From NCBI GenBank assembly GCA_016795035.1, contig JAEUIT010000006.1, forward strand, positions 1 through 40,329: 40,329 bases of DNA. The letters run 5' to 3'. A program made the translations under genes and the position numbers. How positions within the stretch are numbered: the stretch's first letter is position 1; the number at the start of each line of letters is the position of its first letter. The notes under the pieces are model-generated. The model was not told where the DNA came from. It did not search any database and saw only the letters and a program-made list of their open reading frames with translations. The DNA comes from Phycisphaerae bacterium (lineage in GTDB: Bacteria > Planctomycetota > Phycisphaerae > Phycisphaerales > SM1A02). Shown here piece after piece: positions 1 through 8,002 of this stretch.

Positions 1-141
1 CTCGGCAACTTCAGCGGCGGCGTGCAGTCGGTGGCGCGGCGTGCGGCGGAGCTCGGCCGCAAGGCGGTCTGGGCGATCTTCGATGCGGAGACACTCGGGC
101 CGCGGAGGTGGGTGGCGGCCCAGACCGAACGGATCGAGTGA
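1..141 (+). CDS. C-terminal fragment of an unidentified protein
   Basis: Reading from base 1 gives 46 codons followed by TGA at 139-141. The peptide starts LGNFSGGVQSVARRAAEL and ends AAQTERIE, with the codon bias and amphipathic helical look of a real protein rather than a chance frame. The start lies outside the window. I do not recognise the family from so short a tail. The downstream 380 bases carry no convincing gene, so this is the last gene of its transcription unit on this side. Confidence 0.55.
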   Translation, partial: LGNFSGGVQSVARRAAELGRKAVWAIFDAETLGPRRWVAAQTERIE

Positions 142-323
142 GGCGGTCGGCCAACCGACTCTCTGCCGGAGGAACAGGGCACGAGCGAGTCCTTGGGGGC
201 ACACGCCTCCGGCTGCAACGTGGATCGGTCGGCGCCAGGTGCGCGCTCCGTGACCCTGAATGGCTGAAGTAGGTGCGGCAGGACGGCGCCGCAGCGGCCG
301 ACGACGTCGTCGTCGTGGGCACC

Positions 324-361
324 CCGACTGACGCGCCTTGTTCAGCGCACGGGTGTGGCCA
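324..361 (+). repeat. left copy of a ~37-bp direct repeat containing the 17-bp family unit
   Basis: The segment starts CCGACTGACG and ends with GCGCACGGGTGTGGCCA (345-361), which is the reverse complement of the TGGCCACACCCGTGCGC unit seen elsewhere. A diverged copy in the same orientation lies at 2210-2246, on the other side of the esterase gene. Both copies have the same flanking CCGACTGACG and GCCTT blocks, with a 1-base length difference and a few substitutions. The rest of 142-323 holds one copy of the CTGCAACG motif (213-220) and nothing else I can name. Confidence 0.6.
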
Positions 362-440
362 AGGTGGGCGCGGGCCACATGACGACCCCATGGCGGCAGC
401 GGACCGGGCTTCGGTGGGGTGCCGACTCACGAGCCGCATT

Positions 441-519
441 GCGCACGGGTGTGGCCACACTAGGAGCCGCCACACTAGGAGCCGACGTTGGGAGCCGGCC
501 CATGGCCACACCAGTGCGC
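441..519. repeat. inverted pair of 17-bp repeat units, large hairpin downstream of the esterase gene
   Basis: GCGCACGGGTGTGGCCA at 441-457 and TGGCCACACCAGTGCGC at 503-519 are inverted copies matching at 16 of 17 positions, separated by 45 bases. They can form a long stem directly beyond the esterase stop codon (minus-strand gene ending at 522), so they may act as a transcription barrier. Between the arms lies a 15-bp tandem duplication (CCACACTAGGAGCCG at 455-469 and 470-484). There is no T-run, so this is not a standard intrinsic terminator. Confidence 0.6.
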
Positions 520-521
520 CG

Positions 522-1850
522 CTATTGATCGAGTTGAGCTGCGTCCGTGTCTCCGAACTTGGGATAGTCCGGCGAGATGGACCAGAAGTTCGCCGTCGCG
601 TTCGTGAGCGGTCGCCCGTGTTCCGCGCCTGGCTCACGGTCGAAGCGAATCAACAATACGAGATCGGAACTCACCGCCGGGCTATCAAGAAAATAGGAGT
701 GAGTCAACAAGCCGTCGCGGACGCGGGCGTCGATGATCGTCAGGGCTTTTCTGTTCTGGACCTTACTACTCATCGCTTCGAATTGCTTCTGTTGAATCTG
801 ACCGAGGCGGGCGACGCTTTGGAAGAGCCAACTCGAGAGGTCGAGCGCCTTGTCCGACGCGCATATATAGATGGTGATCCGCTCAACACCGAGACCGACC
901 CCTTCCGCGACTACTCGCTGCTGCGCCACCTCCATGTCGAGGTCGGCCGCAGCGAGTATGACGTTGTGAAGCTTGTATCGCCTTCGGAAATCGGCGACGC
1001 GAGGTACGCCGCCCTCCTCGAGGAAGATCTCGCGAATGGCGCTTGTCAGCATCACGTTGCCCCGGCTGTGCGCGAGGATATGTATGCGCTCAAGTCCAGG
1101 GGTATCTGCCACGGCGCGGAGGAACTCCTTGAAGTGGTAGATAGTGAACTCTGCGGACTCAATATCATGCTGATAGCCACGGAGAAAGCCGCCGCCGGAC
1201 CCAGCGGGCCAGGAATACATGATCGGAACGAATTCGCGCCCCAGGATGTGAGACAGCTCCGCTGCACGGATCACGGCATCTTCAAAGGAGTTGTTGAATC
1301 CGTGCACGAAAATCAGAGCTTCCTTGCGCGGTGACTGTCGAAGAAGTGCCGCCAGCTCGGACTGAAAGGCACCGACTTGGCGATCGATTTCCTCACGGAG
1401 AGCGAGAGGAATACTGGGGCCGTCGGTACCCATCTCTCGGGGATACGGCGACGCGGGAAGGCGCCCGAGTTCGGTGATCGACTCGACGGTGATAGGAATG
1501 CCTGCCTGGCGACGCGCGGCACGTGAGTCGGCGACGATGGCGTCCCAGGACATGCCCTGGCCCAGCTTGACGCGGCAGATTCCGAACGCGAGAGATGGGC
1601 TCCGTTCGGCGCCATACGCAAGCGCTTCATCCTCGGTCTTTTCTATTCCGCGATCGGTCGCAAACAGAACATCTACATAGTCGGTCTGAAGAGCTGGCGG
1701 CAGCTCAGAAAAGGCAGGAACCGCGCCAGAGGCGTAGAGGTTCGGTGTAGCGATGAGCTGTTGTGGCCCACAGCCGCCCAGGGTAGTAAATGGGAGCACT
1801 AGGGCGATCAGCGCATAGCGAAAGATGCTGGCCGCACGGCGCCTGGTCAT
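522..1850 (-). CDS. DUF900-type alpha/beta hydrolase (esterase), predicted lipoprotein
   Basis: A predicted esterase/lipase of the alpha/beta-hydrolase fold, most like the DUF900 (COG4782) family, whose substrates are unknown. The chosen ATG at 1850 gives MTRRRAASIF, a hydrophobic stretch and a lipobox LGGC at about residue 25, so it is probably a lipid-anchored exported protein. An upstream in-frame start at 1940 would bury the signal peptide. Visible motifs are VDVLFATDR near the N-terminus, FVHGFNNSFEDA (oxyanion-loop region), MYSWPA, and the nucleophile elbow LAHSRGN. A later Asp (ICASDKALDL) and a His (LTHSYFLD) could complete the triad. By eye it is less GC-biased than its neighbours (for example CATATATAGATGG near 866). 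It stands alone between two clusters of one repeat family, which hints at acquisition as a unit. The family call is firm; the physiological role is unknown. Confidence 0.85.
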   Translation of the reverse strand: MTRRRAASIFRYALIALVLPFTTLGGCGPQQLIATPNLYASGAVPAFSELPPALQTDYVDVLFATDRGIEKTEDEALAYGAERSPSLAFGICRVKLGQGMSWDAIVADSRAARRQAGIPITVESITELGRLPASPYPREMGTDGPSIPLALREEIDRQVGAFQSELAALLRQSPRKEALIFVHGFNNSFEDAVIRAAELSHILGREFVPIMYSWPAGSGGGFLRGYQHDIESAEFTIYHFKEFLRAVADTPGLERIHILAHSRGNVMLTSAIREIFLEEGGVPRVADFRRRYKLHNVILAAADLDMEVAQQRVVAEGVGLGVERITIYICASDKALDLSSWLFQSVARLGQIQQKQFEAMSSKVQNRKALTIIDARVRDGLLTHSYFLDSPAVSSDLVLLIRFDREPGAEHGRPLTNATANFWSISPDYPKFGDTDAAQLDQ

Positions 1851-2123
1851 CGTGATCGCGCGCGTCGATTGAAGGTGCGACGCTCTCTTCCCAGGCGGTG
1901 GAACGTCCAAGGTCATCATGGGCGACTCTGGCTGCGGCATTGGGACTCCGGGAAAGCCCGTGGTAGACGAGGACGCGAGACTCGAGGCTGTTCAAGGGCT
2001 GTGCACGCCATGATGCACGAGATCTGATTCGCGCACACCAGAGCGAGTGTGCCGCTGCGAGTGCGTGCGACCGCACCCTTGAGCCATCCGCGAGCGCCCT
2101 CTGGAGCCTCTGGCTGGAGCCTC

Positions 2124-2419
2124 TGGCCACGCCCGTGCGCCGGCCGAGTTGACTGCCCTACGCGCGGCAAGACGTCGCAAAGGCGGCCGGCGATCTTGTC
2201 GCGGACAGTCCGACTGACGGGCCTTTCCGGCGCACGGGTGTGGCCACGGGGCGCGGACACGAGGCGCGATGGTGGGCGGGCATACGACCGCGCGAGACGG
2301 CATGGCCACATGGGTGCGTATCAACATGGCCAGACCACTGCGCGGCGGCAGACCACTGCGCGGCGGCGAGCGCCGCCTTGCCTCCTGTAGCGCGCGGCAC
2401 TGTGGCCACACCTATGCGC
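2124..2419. repeat. cluster of 17-bp TGGCCASACCNSTGCGC repeats
   Basis: Copies seen: TGGCCACGCCCGTGCGC at 2124-2140; the reverse complement GCGCACGGGTGTGGCCA at 2230-2246; TGGCCACATGGGTGCGT at 2303-2319; TGGCCAGACCACTGCGC at 2327-2343; a partial copy inside an 18-bp tandem duplication (2331-2348 and 2349-2366); and TGGCCACACCTATGCGC at 2403-2419. Copies occur in both orientations with irregular spacing. The same family appears at 345-519 and 40042-40233, and I saw no copy inside genes. Confidence 0.75.
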
Positions 2420-2464
2420 CGCACCCAATCCGCCCGAGCAACACCCTCTCCCGATTGCCTCGCC

Positions 2465-2494
2465 CTCACTCGCCCCTCACTCGCCCCTCACTCA
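2465..2494 (+). repeat. 11-bp tandem repeat, C-rich
   Basis: CTCACTCGCCC occurs at 2465-2475 and 2476-2486, followed by a partial third copy to 2494. It belongs to a pyrimidine-rich intergenic zone upstream of the Lon-N-domain gene. No function is apparent. Confidence 0.55.
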
Positions 2495-2838
2495 CCGCCC
2501 AATTGCCCCCCACGTGGCGCCTATCTGTCGCATCCCACCCCCCGACCCCCTCGCTCGCGCCCCCTCACTCGCACCCACTCCGCCCTCCGTCCGCCTCCGA
2601 GCATCACAGGAGCCCCTCGACGCACAACGCGCTTCGCCCGAAACGCCACAAGACCGATCCACTCACGGTCGAGCGCGAGTCGCGAGTCGCGGTCGACCCC
2701 TGCACGACGCCCGTCTCGAACCCTCGCGCGGGGCACGGCGCTCGCGCGTCGCACCGGCGCGGGTGGCGTCGGCGTCTGGCCCTCCCTCGATCGGGCCCTC
2801 CCTCGATCGCCCACATCGACCGTCTACGATGCCGCCGC

Positions 2839-3564
2839 ATGTCCGAGACGATCTCGCTCGACTTCAAGCGGCCCATGGCAGTGTTTCCGCTGCCCGGCGT
2901 CGTCTTGCTGCCGCACGGCGTGCAGGCCCTGCACATCTTCGAGCCGCGGTACCGGCAGATGGTCGACGACTGTCTCGAGGCCGTCGAAGACGACAACCTC
3001 CTGACCGCCGCGCCGATCGCGATGGCGACGTACGCGACCGGGCCGAAGGCCGTCGGTTCGAAAGCATCGCCGCCGATCAAGCCCGCGACGTGCGTCGGCA
3101 AGATCGTGCAGCATCAGCGCCTTCCCGACGGCCGACACAACATTGTCGTCCAGGGCATTTGCCGTGCGCGAATCCGCGCCCTCATGGAACCGACCGACGC
3201 GCGGCTCTACCGCATGGCGCTCCTCGAGCCGACCGAGCGCGTCAGCGATCCTCCTCCGCCGCTCCCCGGCGTGCGCAAGGCGATACGCACGTTGCTGACG
3301 GGGCCGCGTCTTGGCCGCATGACCGCCGCTCCGGCCATCATGGAGTGGCTCGCCCGCAAGGACGTCTCGACCCACGCGATCCTCGAACTCGTCGGCTTCA
3401 CGCTGATCGGCGACGACACGGTCCGGTATCGCCTCCTCGCCGAGCCGAGCGCCCGCGAACGGGCCGAGCTCATTCAACGTGAGCTTGGCCGCCTCGATCG
3501 CATCCTCACAAAGGCCGACGAACAGGCGTGGAAGGCGTGGCCGAAGGGCGTGAGCTGGAATTGA
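2839..3564 (+). CDS. Lon N-terminal-domain (LON/PUA-like) protein
   Basis: A 241-residue stand-alone LON substrate-binding domain protein without the AAA+ ATPase or protease domains of full Lon. The ATG at 2839 gives MSETISLDFK followed by the hallmark LON opening (AVFPLPGVVLLPHGVQALHIFEPRYRQMV, residues about 12-40, described in parts: FPLPG, LLPHG, IFEPRYRQM). Further family signs are GKIVQHQRLPDGRHNIVVQG and the C-terminal helical part with VRYRLLAEPSARERAELIQ. Such small proteins are widespread; their biochemical role is not settled, but they are thought to bind peptides or partners. The frame stays open upstream to 2269, but that extension is low-complexity intergenic translation, so the later ATG is preferred. 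The next gene begins 106 bp downstream. Confidence 0.88.
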   Translation: MSETISLDFKRPMAVFPLPGVVLLPHGVQALHIFEPRYRQMVDDCLEAVEDDNLLTAAPIAMATYATGPKAVGSKASPPIKPATCVGKIVQHQRLPDGRHNIVVQGICRARIRALMEPTDARLYRMALLEPTERVSDPPPPLPGVRKAIRTLLTGPRLGRMTAAPAIMEWLARKDVSTHAILELVGFTLIGDDTVRYRLLAEPSARERAELIQRELGRLDRILTKADEQAWKAWPKGVSWN

Positions 3565-3670
3565 CCGCGGTGCAACGCGGAGCGGGAACCTTTCGAGGAG
3601 GCACGGCTCATAGCCGCGTCCGACGAGCACATGCCGTCGGCGCCACGACCGTTGCCGAAGTGAGGAGCCC

Positions 3671-4237
3671 ATGACAACGACCACAGCCGGTACCCGCCCC
3701 CTGATCGAGCACGAGCCCCACGTGGTGCAGCGACTTGTGCAAGAGGGAAAGGCGGTCCTCATCGACGTCCGCGACGTTGCCGAACACCGCCAAGAGCACA
3801 TCGCAGGGACGTCGGTGATTCCCGCAACGACGATCGCTCCGGCGAACGTCGCCGGTCGCGCCACGATCTTGCACTGTCGAAGCGGGCGACGATCCGCGGG
3901 CGCCCTGCAGAAACTCCTCGACGCAGGGGCGAAGGACGTCAGCCACATGAAGGGCGGCATCGAGGCGTGGAAGTCCGCGGGGCTTCCGACGGTGGTCGAC
4001 AGGAAGGCGCCGATGACGCCGATGCAGCAGACGCAGCTCGTGATGGGATTCCTCGTCGCCTCGACGGCCGCGCTCGGCGCGTTCGTCACGCCCTGGGCGC
4101 TCGGCGCGACCGCGTTCGTCGGCTGCGGCATGATGTTCGCCGGGATCACGGGAAGCTGCGCGATGGCGAATCTCCTCGCGAAGGCCCCGTGGAACAGATC
4201 CAACTCGTGCGGCAGCGGCGGCGGCTGTGCGCTCTGA
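3671..4237 (+). CDS. rhodanese domain fused to DUF2892-type membrane domain
   Basis: The N-terminal half (about residues 10-110) is a rhodanese (sulfurtransferase) domain: VLIDVRDVAEHRQEHIAG is the conserved entry region and LHCRSGRRSAGAL holds the active-site loop with the catalytic Cys. The C-terminal half (about 118-188) has two hydrophobic segments separated by a short turn, with GCGMMFAGITGSCAMANLL, matching DUF2892 inner-membrane domains. The protein ends in a Cys/Gly-rich tail (SCGSGGGCAL). The likely role is membrane-associated sulfur transfer or thiol chemistry; the substrate is unknown. The start is set by GAGGAG about 7 bases before the ATG. It is followed after 45 bp by an AhpD-like gene with a CxxC centre, so the pair may handle thiol redox together. 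Confidence 0.88.
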   Translation: MTTTTAGTRPLIEHEPHVVQRLVQEGKAVLIDVRDVAEHRQEHIAGTSVIPATTIAPANVAGRATILHCRSGRRSAGALQKLLDAGAKDVSHMKGGIEAWKSAGLPTVVDRKAPMTPMQQTQLVMGFLVASTAALGAFVTPWALGATAFVGCGMMFAGITGSCAMANLLAKAPWNRSNSCGSGGGCAL

Positions 4238-4255
4238 TCACACACACTTACACTA

Positions 4256-4272
4256 CGTTGCAGCCTGCAACG
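4256..4272. promoter_or_regulatory. inverted pair of the CTGCAACG motif overlapping a Shine-Dalgarno site
   Basis: CGTTGCAG (4256-4263) and CTGCAACG (4265-4272) form a perfect 8-bp inverted repeat with a single-base centre. The right copy runs straight into GGAGG (about 4273-4277), the ribosome binding site for the ATG at 4283. A stem here could affect translation of the AhpD-like gene, or this may just be two copies of the window-wide motif placed head to head. Confidence 0.5.
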
Positions 4273-4282
4273 GAGGAACACC

Positions 4283-4642
4283 ATGAACCATGACGCAACG
4301 ACGTTCTACGCGGAATGGCCGGCCAAGATGGGCGCGGTCAAGAGCCGCGCCCCCGACATCGGCAAGGCCTTCGGCCCGTTCTTTCAGGGACTGATGAAGG
4401 ACGGCGCCCTTTCGACGAAGCAGAAAGAGCTCATCGCGATGGCGATCGGCGTCGCCGTTCGGTGCGACGCGTGCATCTACACGCACGTCGAGAAGTGCCT
4501 GAAGACCGGCTCGACGCCGGAAGAGATCATGGAAGCCGCGGGCGTCGCCGTGATGATGGGCGGTGGCCCGGCGTACACATACACGTCGATGGTCGCGTCG
4601 GCGTTGAACCACTTCGCCGAACACGCCGTTGCAGCCGGCTGA
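4283..4642 (+). CDS. carboxymuconolactone decarboxylase / AhpD-like protein
   Basis: A 119-residue protein of the AhpD-like (CMD) superfamily. The signature is RCDACIYTHVEKCLKTG: a CxxC pair (CDAC) followed by His at the usual spacing, the redox centre of alkylhydroperoxidase-type members. The helical repeat around it (KQKELIAMAIGVAVR, SPEEI-like EEIMEAAGVAVMMGGG) is typical. The family includes peroxidase reductants and gamma-carboxymuconolactone decarboxylases. The CxxC favours a redox role, but the substrate cannot be named. A strong GGAGG lies before the ATG. It probably shares a transcript with the rhodanese gene upstream. It is convergent with the next gene, whose stop lies 16 bp away. 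Confidence 0.9.
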   Translation: MNHDATTFYAEWPAKMGAVKSRAPDIGKAFGPFFQGLMKDGALSTKQKELIAMAIGVAVRCDACIYTHVEKCLKTGSTPEEIMEAAGVAVMMGGGPAYTYTSMVASALNHFAEHAVAAG

Positions 4643-4657
4643 TCGGTGCGATCGGAG

Positions 4658-6244
4658 TCAGCCGCCGCGCGTGCCACGAGTGCGGCGCGGCGGTGCGGGT
4701 GGCGGTGTGTCCGCCCCGTTCGGGCTGATCGTCTGCGTCTCCGGCGCGGGCGCGTTCGAGTTCTCGTTTCGTTCCGCCTCGCGCGCCGACTCCTCCGCCT
4801 CGGCCGCACGCTCGGCCTCGAGGATCGCTATCTCGCCGATGCGAGCGTCGTAACCGTCGCGAAGGAAACGGCCCGCGCGGTCCCGGGCCGCGAGCATCGC
4901 GAGGGCGTCGTCGAGACGCACGATGAACGAACCCTCGCCCGACGGCACCATCGGTCGAAGCGCGTTCACGCCGTCGCGAATGATGCGGCGGCGCTTCTCG
5001 AGAATGCCCTGCAACTTGGACTGAAGCATCACCCGCGCGGCAGCGGCGTCGGGGGCGGGCAGCGATTCGGCCTCGATGATCCCGTCCGCAAGTTGGGTGG
5101 CCTGGGTGCCGAGGGCCCGCAGGCGATCCTCGATCGACGCGAGGGATTGCACGATGCCGCCGATCGTCTTCTCGTCGAGCGATGGCAAGCCGATCATCTC
5201 TTCGACGAGCAGGCGGTGCGCCCGCTCGTCGTCGAACACTTCGGGGTGCACGATCTTCCGATACGCCTCGATCACCTTGCGCGACGCGAGCGGGGGTAGC
5301 GACGATCGAAGCGTGACCAGCGACGACTCGTTGAGTTCGGAGATCGCCCGATCGGTCAGCGTGACGGCAACGTCGAGTTGCGACAGCGAGCGCTCGATCT
5401 CGAGCGCGTCCTTGTCGCTTCGTCCGACGCGCCACTCCGGCCCGAGCGATGTCAGCGTTTCAGCCTCCTCGTACTCGATCGCGAGAAGCTTCAGCCATCG
5501 GCCCCGCAGCTGCTCGACGTACGACGTGGCGTAGGTCTCGAAGAAGGACTCGATCGACGCAAGCTCTTCTCCGGTGAGTCCGCACTTCGGCACGAGTTCC
5601 AGGAGATTGACGGTCGCGCCGGGCAGTCGCGCCGGCGCGCCGTAGAGTTCCTGCGCGCGTTGCGCACGGAACGCGCGCAGCAGGTTCCGCTTCGAATCGC
5701 TGCACGCCGCGCCCAGCCCTTCGTCAAGCGTTCCCTCGTAGTCCAAGACCGATCGCACGATCGAAGCGCGGAGCCGCAACGCCTCGAGCAACTCGGGCGT
5801 GTAGACGGGCTGGAGCTGATTGAGCGCGGGGTCGTATCGGAAGGACGCGGGCAGAAGCACCTCGAGCTTCCGCAACAGGTCGCCGCGCGCGGCCTTGTGG
5901 CGGTCGAGATACTCGGCGTGCTCCTTGACGAGCCTGGCCCGCTTGTCGTCGGCAACGTCGAGTTGCGTGAGGAGCGACTCGAAGCGATCCGCCTCGATCG
6001 GCTGCGGGATGAGGCGCCTGCGGAAGTCGGCCTCGGCGGCCAGCCGGTCGGCGTCGAGGTCACGACCTATCTTGATGGGGGCGGGGGCGGTGACGCGGGC
6101 GACGGGCGGCGCGGGTGCCGCAGGCCGCGGGACGGTTTCCGCTTCCTGGGCGAGGCTCAGCGTTGCAGCCGCGGCGGCCACGACCGGAGGGCCAACGAGG
6201 CGAAGGAGGGCGGACGCCGGTCTCGTCTCGTGCTGATCGTTCAT
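4658..6244 (-). CDS. secreted or envelope helical protein of unknown function
   Basis: A 528-residue protein that I do not recognise. The N-terminus (MNDQHETRPA, then an Ala/Leu/Val segment ending near SLAQEAE) looks like a signal peptide with cleavage around residue 32. A Pro/Ala-rich linker follows, then a long, charged, mostly alpha-helical body (about 60-480) with many Glu/Arg heptad-like stretches, suggesting coiled coils. The C-terminus is a low-complexity tail (SNAPAPETQ, then PPPAPPRRTRGTRGG). This architecture is common among planctomycete-specific exported proteins. Two copies of the window-wide motif lie at its ends (6161 and, just beyond the stop, 4627), and a GCTGAAACG variant is at 5456. 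It may be co-transcribed with the YbjQ gene upstream, 114 bp away. Confidence 0.8.
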   Translation of the reverse strand: MNDQHETRPASALLRLVGPPVVAAAAATLSLAQEAETVPRPAAPAPPVARVTAPAPIKIGRDLDADRLAAEADFRRRLIPQPIEADRFESLLTQLDVADDKRARLVKEHAEYLDRHKAARGDLLRKLEVLLPASFRYDPALNQLQPVYTPELLEALRLRASIVRSVLDYEGTLDEGLGAACSDSKRNLLRAFRAQRAQELYGAPARLPGATVNLLELVPKCGLTGEELASIESFFETYATSYVEQLRGRWLKLLAIEYEEAETLTSLGPEWRVGRSDKDALEIERSLSQLDVAVTLTDRAISELNESSLVTLRSSLPPLASRKVIEAYRKIVHPEVFDDERAHRLLVEEMIGLPSLDEKTIGGIVQSLASIEDRLRALGTQATQLADGIIEAESLPAPDAAAARVMLQSKLQGILEKRRRIIRDGVNALRPMVPSGEGSFIVRLDDALAMLAARDRAGRFLRDGYDARIGEIAILEAERAAEAEESAREAERNENSNAPAPETQTISPNGADTPPPAPPRRTRGTRGG

Positions 6245-6358
6245 CGCTTCACGCCTCGCCTTCTGTCCGACTGGCCCAAAGGAAGGTCGATACGGCCTGT
6301 TAGGTCGTATCGGGGCCAGCGTAACGCCGCGACTTCGCGTTTATGTCGGAATCGGGCG

Positions 6359-6724
6359 TTATGCCGAGATCGGCTCGATGATGACGGCGGTTCCGTAGCA
6401 AAGCACTTCGGTCGCGCCTTGGCCGATCTCCGATGCGTCGTAGCGAAGCCCGACGACCGCGTTCGCACCGACCCCGATCGCGTGCTGGATCAGGAGGTCG
6501 AACGCCTGCTGTCGGGCCTGCTCGCACATCTCCGTATACGCACCGATTCGGCCGCCGACGATGGATTTCAGGCCGCCCATCACGCCCTGCGCGATGGTGG
6601 GGGCTCGCACGATGATCCCGCGGACGACGCCGCGGTACTCGCGGATGCGATACCCGTCGATGGTGAACGTGGTCGAGATCGGGATGGTGCCGGGGGCGGT
6701 GGGCGGTGCGGTTCGTGAGCTCAC
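6359..6724 (-). CDS. YbjQ/UPF0145 family protein
   Basis: A 121-residue member of the YbjQ (UPF0145, DUF74) family, small pentamer-forming domains of unknown role sometimes called putative heavy-metal-binding. Visible signatures are RIREYRGVVRGIIVRAPT, GGRIGAYTEMCEQARQQAFD and the closing GANAVVGLRYDASEIGQGATEVLCYGTAV. I start it at the GTG at 6724, which has GGAGA about 8 bases upstream. The frame continues further back to 6820, but that part overlaps the divergently transcribed EVE gene and lacks similarity to the family. The short gap of 79 bp to the EVE gene must hold both promoters. Confidence 0.88.
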   Translation of the reverse strand: MSSRTAPPTAPGTIPISTTFTIDGYRIREYRGVVRGIIVRAPTIAQGVMGGLKSIVGGRIGAYTEMCEQARQQAFDLLIQHAIGVGANAVVGLRYDASEIGQGATEVLCYGTAVIIEPISA

Positions 6725-6803
6725 GGGATGGTCTCCAAGGCGACGGGACCCAACATCGGCGAAGATCGCCTTCCGCACCCAAACTCTTCTGCGAGTGTCA
6801 GGA

Positions 6804-7268
6804 ATGCCTTGGCTCATCAAGACCGAACCCGACTGCTACTCGATCGACGACTTCGCCCGCGAGAAGAAGACGCGCTGGACCGGCGTTCGCAACTACCAGG
6901 CCCGGAACTTCATGCGCGACTCGATGAAGGTCGGAGACCCCATCCTCTTCTACCACTCGAGCAGCGAGCCGCCCGGCGTTGCAGGTCTTGCCCGGGTGAG
7001 CGCCGCCGCCGACTGGGATCGGACGGCGCTTGACCCGAAGGACCAGCACTTCGACGCGAAGGCGACGAAGGAGAACCCGATCTGGATGGCCGTCGAGGTC
7101 GCGTTCGTGCAGAAGTTCGCCACGTTCGTGGAGCTCGGCACACTCAGGACGACGAAGGGCCTCGAGAAGATGGCGCTCCTGCAACGCGGACAGCGGCTGT
7201 CGATCCAGCCGGTCACCGAGGCCGAGTTCGCCGCGATCGTGAAGCTCGGCGAGGGCAAGGGGCGATGA
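6804..7268 (+). CDS. EVE domain-containing protein
   Basis: A 154-residue single-domain EVE protein (PUA-like fold, related to human THYN1). The opening MPWLIKTEPDCYSIDDF, then TRWTGVRNYQARNFMRD and VGDPILFYHSS are the classic conserved blocks. GVAGLARVS and a C-terminal LGTLRTTKGLEKMALLQRGQ follow. EVE domains bind modified bases in nucleic acids; the physiological role of stand-alone bacterial versions is uncertain. The ATG at 6804 is preferred over the long open extension to 6561, which overlaps the divergent YbjQ gene. The stop overlaps the next start by 4 bp (ATGA). Confidence 0.92.
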   Translation: MPWLIKTEPDCYSIDDFAREKKTRWTGVRNYQARNFMRDSMKVGDPILFYHSSSEPPGVAGLARVSAAADWDRTALDPKDQHFDAKATKENPIWMAVEVAFVQKFATFVELGTLRTTKGLEKMALLQRGQRLSIQPVTEAEFAAIVKLGEGKGR

Positions 7269-8002
7269 CGGCTGCAACGGAGAGACGCCTCGCCGTCTTC
7301 GACATCGACGGCACGCTCACGCAGACCGCGCACGTCGACGAATCGTGTTACGCCGAGGCGATCCGCCTCGAGTGGAACGTCGAGAACATCTCGACCGACT
7401 GGGGCGCGTACGAGCACTCGACCGACAACGCGATCGCCTCGGAGGTGAGCCGCACGCGCCGCGGGCGCGATGCCACCACCGAGGAGTTAGCCTCGCTCCG
7501 CGACCGCTTCGTCGGGCTGCTTCGCGCCCAACTGGCGCGCGAGCCTGGTCTCTTCCGCGAAACGCCCGGCGGCGCGCGCGTCTTTGCCGAGCTTCGGGCC
7601 CGCGGCTGGGACGTCGCAATAGCGACCGGCGGCTGGACGCCGTCGGCGAGGCTCAAGCTCGCCACGGCCGGCATTTCGACGGACCGCGTCGCCGCGGCGT
7701 TCGCCTGCGACGCGCGGCCGCGCGCCGACATCATTCGCCTCGCGATGTCGCGCGCCGACGCGCTCGCCGGCAACCTCGCCGCGCGCGTCGCCTATCTCGG
7801 CGACGGCCGCTGGGACCTCACGGCGAGCCGCGAACTCGGAATCGGCTTTGTCGGCATCGGCACGGGCGTGCGCGCGCAAAGCCTCGCGGAGGCCGGTGCG
7901 GCGCATGTGTTCGCGGACTTCTACGACGTCGACCGCCTGGTCGCGGCCCTCGAGCGCGTCGCCGCGCCGCCTTGCACGAAACCGGATCGCTGCCGATCCT
8001 AA
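7265..8002 (+). CDS. HAD-superfamily hydrolase
   Basis: A 245-residue haloacid-dehalogenase-like phosphatase. Motif I is FDIDGTLTQT (nucleophile and acid/base Asp, residues about 12-17), motif II is AIATGGW, a Lys-containing motif III follows, and motif IV is AYLGDGRWDL. A helical cap (about 25-95) sits between motifs I and II, as in phosphoglycolate-phosphatase-like members. The substrate is unknown; a small phosphorylated metabolite is the usual expectation. The gene starts inside the stop of the EVE gene (ATGA overlap), implying coupled translation. The second to fifth codons (ACGGCTGCAACGGAG) contain the window-wide CTGCAACG motif. Confidence 0.85.
   Translation: MTAATERRLAVFDIDGTLTQTAHVDESCYAEAIRLEWNVENISTDWGAYEHSTDNAIASEVSRTRRGRDATTEELASLRDRFVGLLRAQLAREPGLFRETPGGARVFAELRARGWDVAIATGGWTPSARLKLATAGISTDRVAAAFACDARPRADIIRLAMSRADALAGNLAARVAYLGDGRWDLTASRELGIGFVGIGTGVRAQSLAEAGAAHVFADFYDVDRLVAALERVAAPPCTKPDRCRS

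Larger units (their letters stand above)
1851..2838. other. long gene-free stretch with repeats
   Basis: No convincing gene is seen in this stretch of almost 1 kb. Open frames across it are compositional: they read through GC-rich repeats and encode Arg/Pro/Ser-rich sequence. It holds a 13-bp tandem duplication (2101-2113 and 2114-2126), seven copies of the 17-bp repeat family (2124-2419), and a C-rich, purine-poor zone from about 2420 to 2600 with 11-bp tandem repeats. A promoter for the esterase (minus) and one for the Lon-N gene (plus) must lie here, but I cannot pinpoint either. Confidence 0.6.

Noticed and set aside
142..521. Transposon or insertion sequence around the esterase
   Set aside because: Repeats flank the gene, but I find no transposase, no defined terminal inverted repeats at both outer ends and no target-site duplication, so I describe it only as repeat-flanked.
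273..1334. 353-codon open frame on the plus strand
   Set aside because: Starts in the repeat zone and runs antisense to the esterase, whose nucleophile elbow, HGFNN motif and lipobox are unmistakable.
2269..2838. N-terminal extension of the Lon-N-domain protein
   Set aside because: Encodes Pro/Ser/His/Arg-rich low complexity from the repeat zone; the domain begins directly after the ATG at 2839.
5378..6718. 446-codon open frame on the plus strand
   Set aside because: Overlaps the secreted helical protein and YbjQ genes on the minus strand; Arg-rich shadow.
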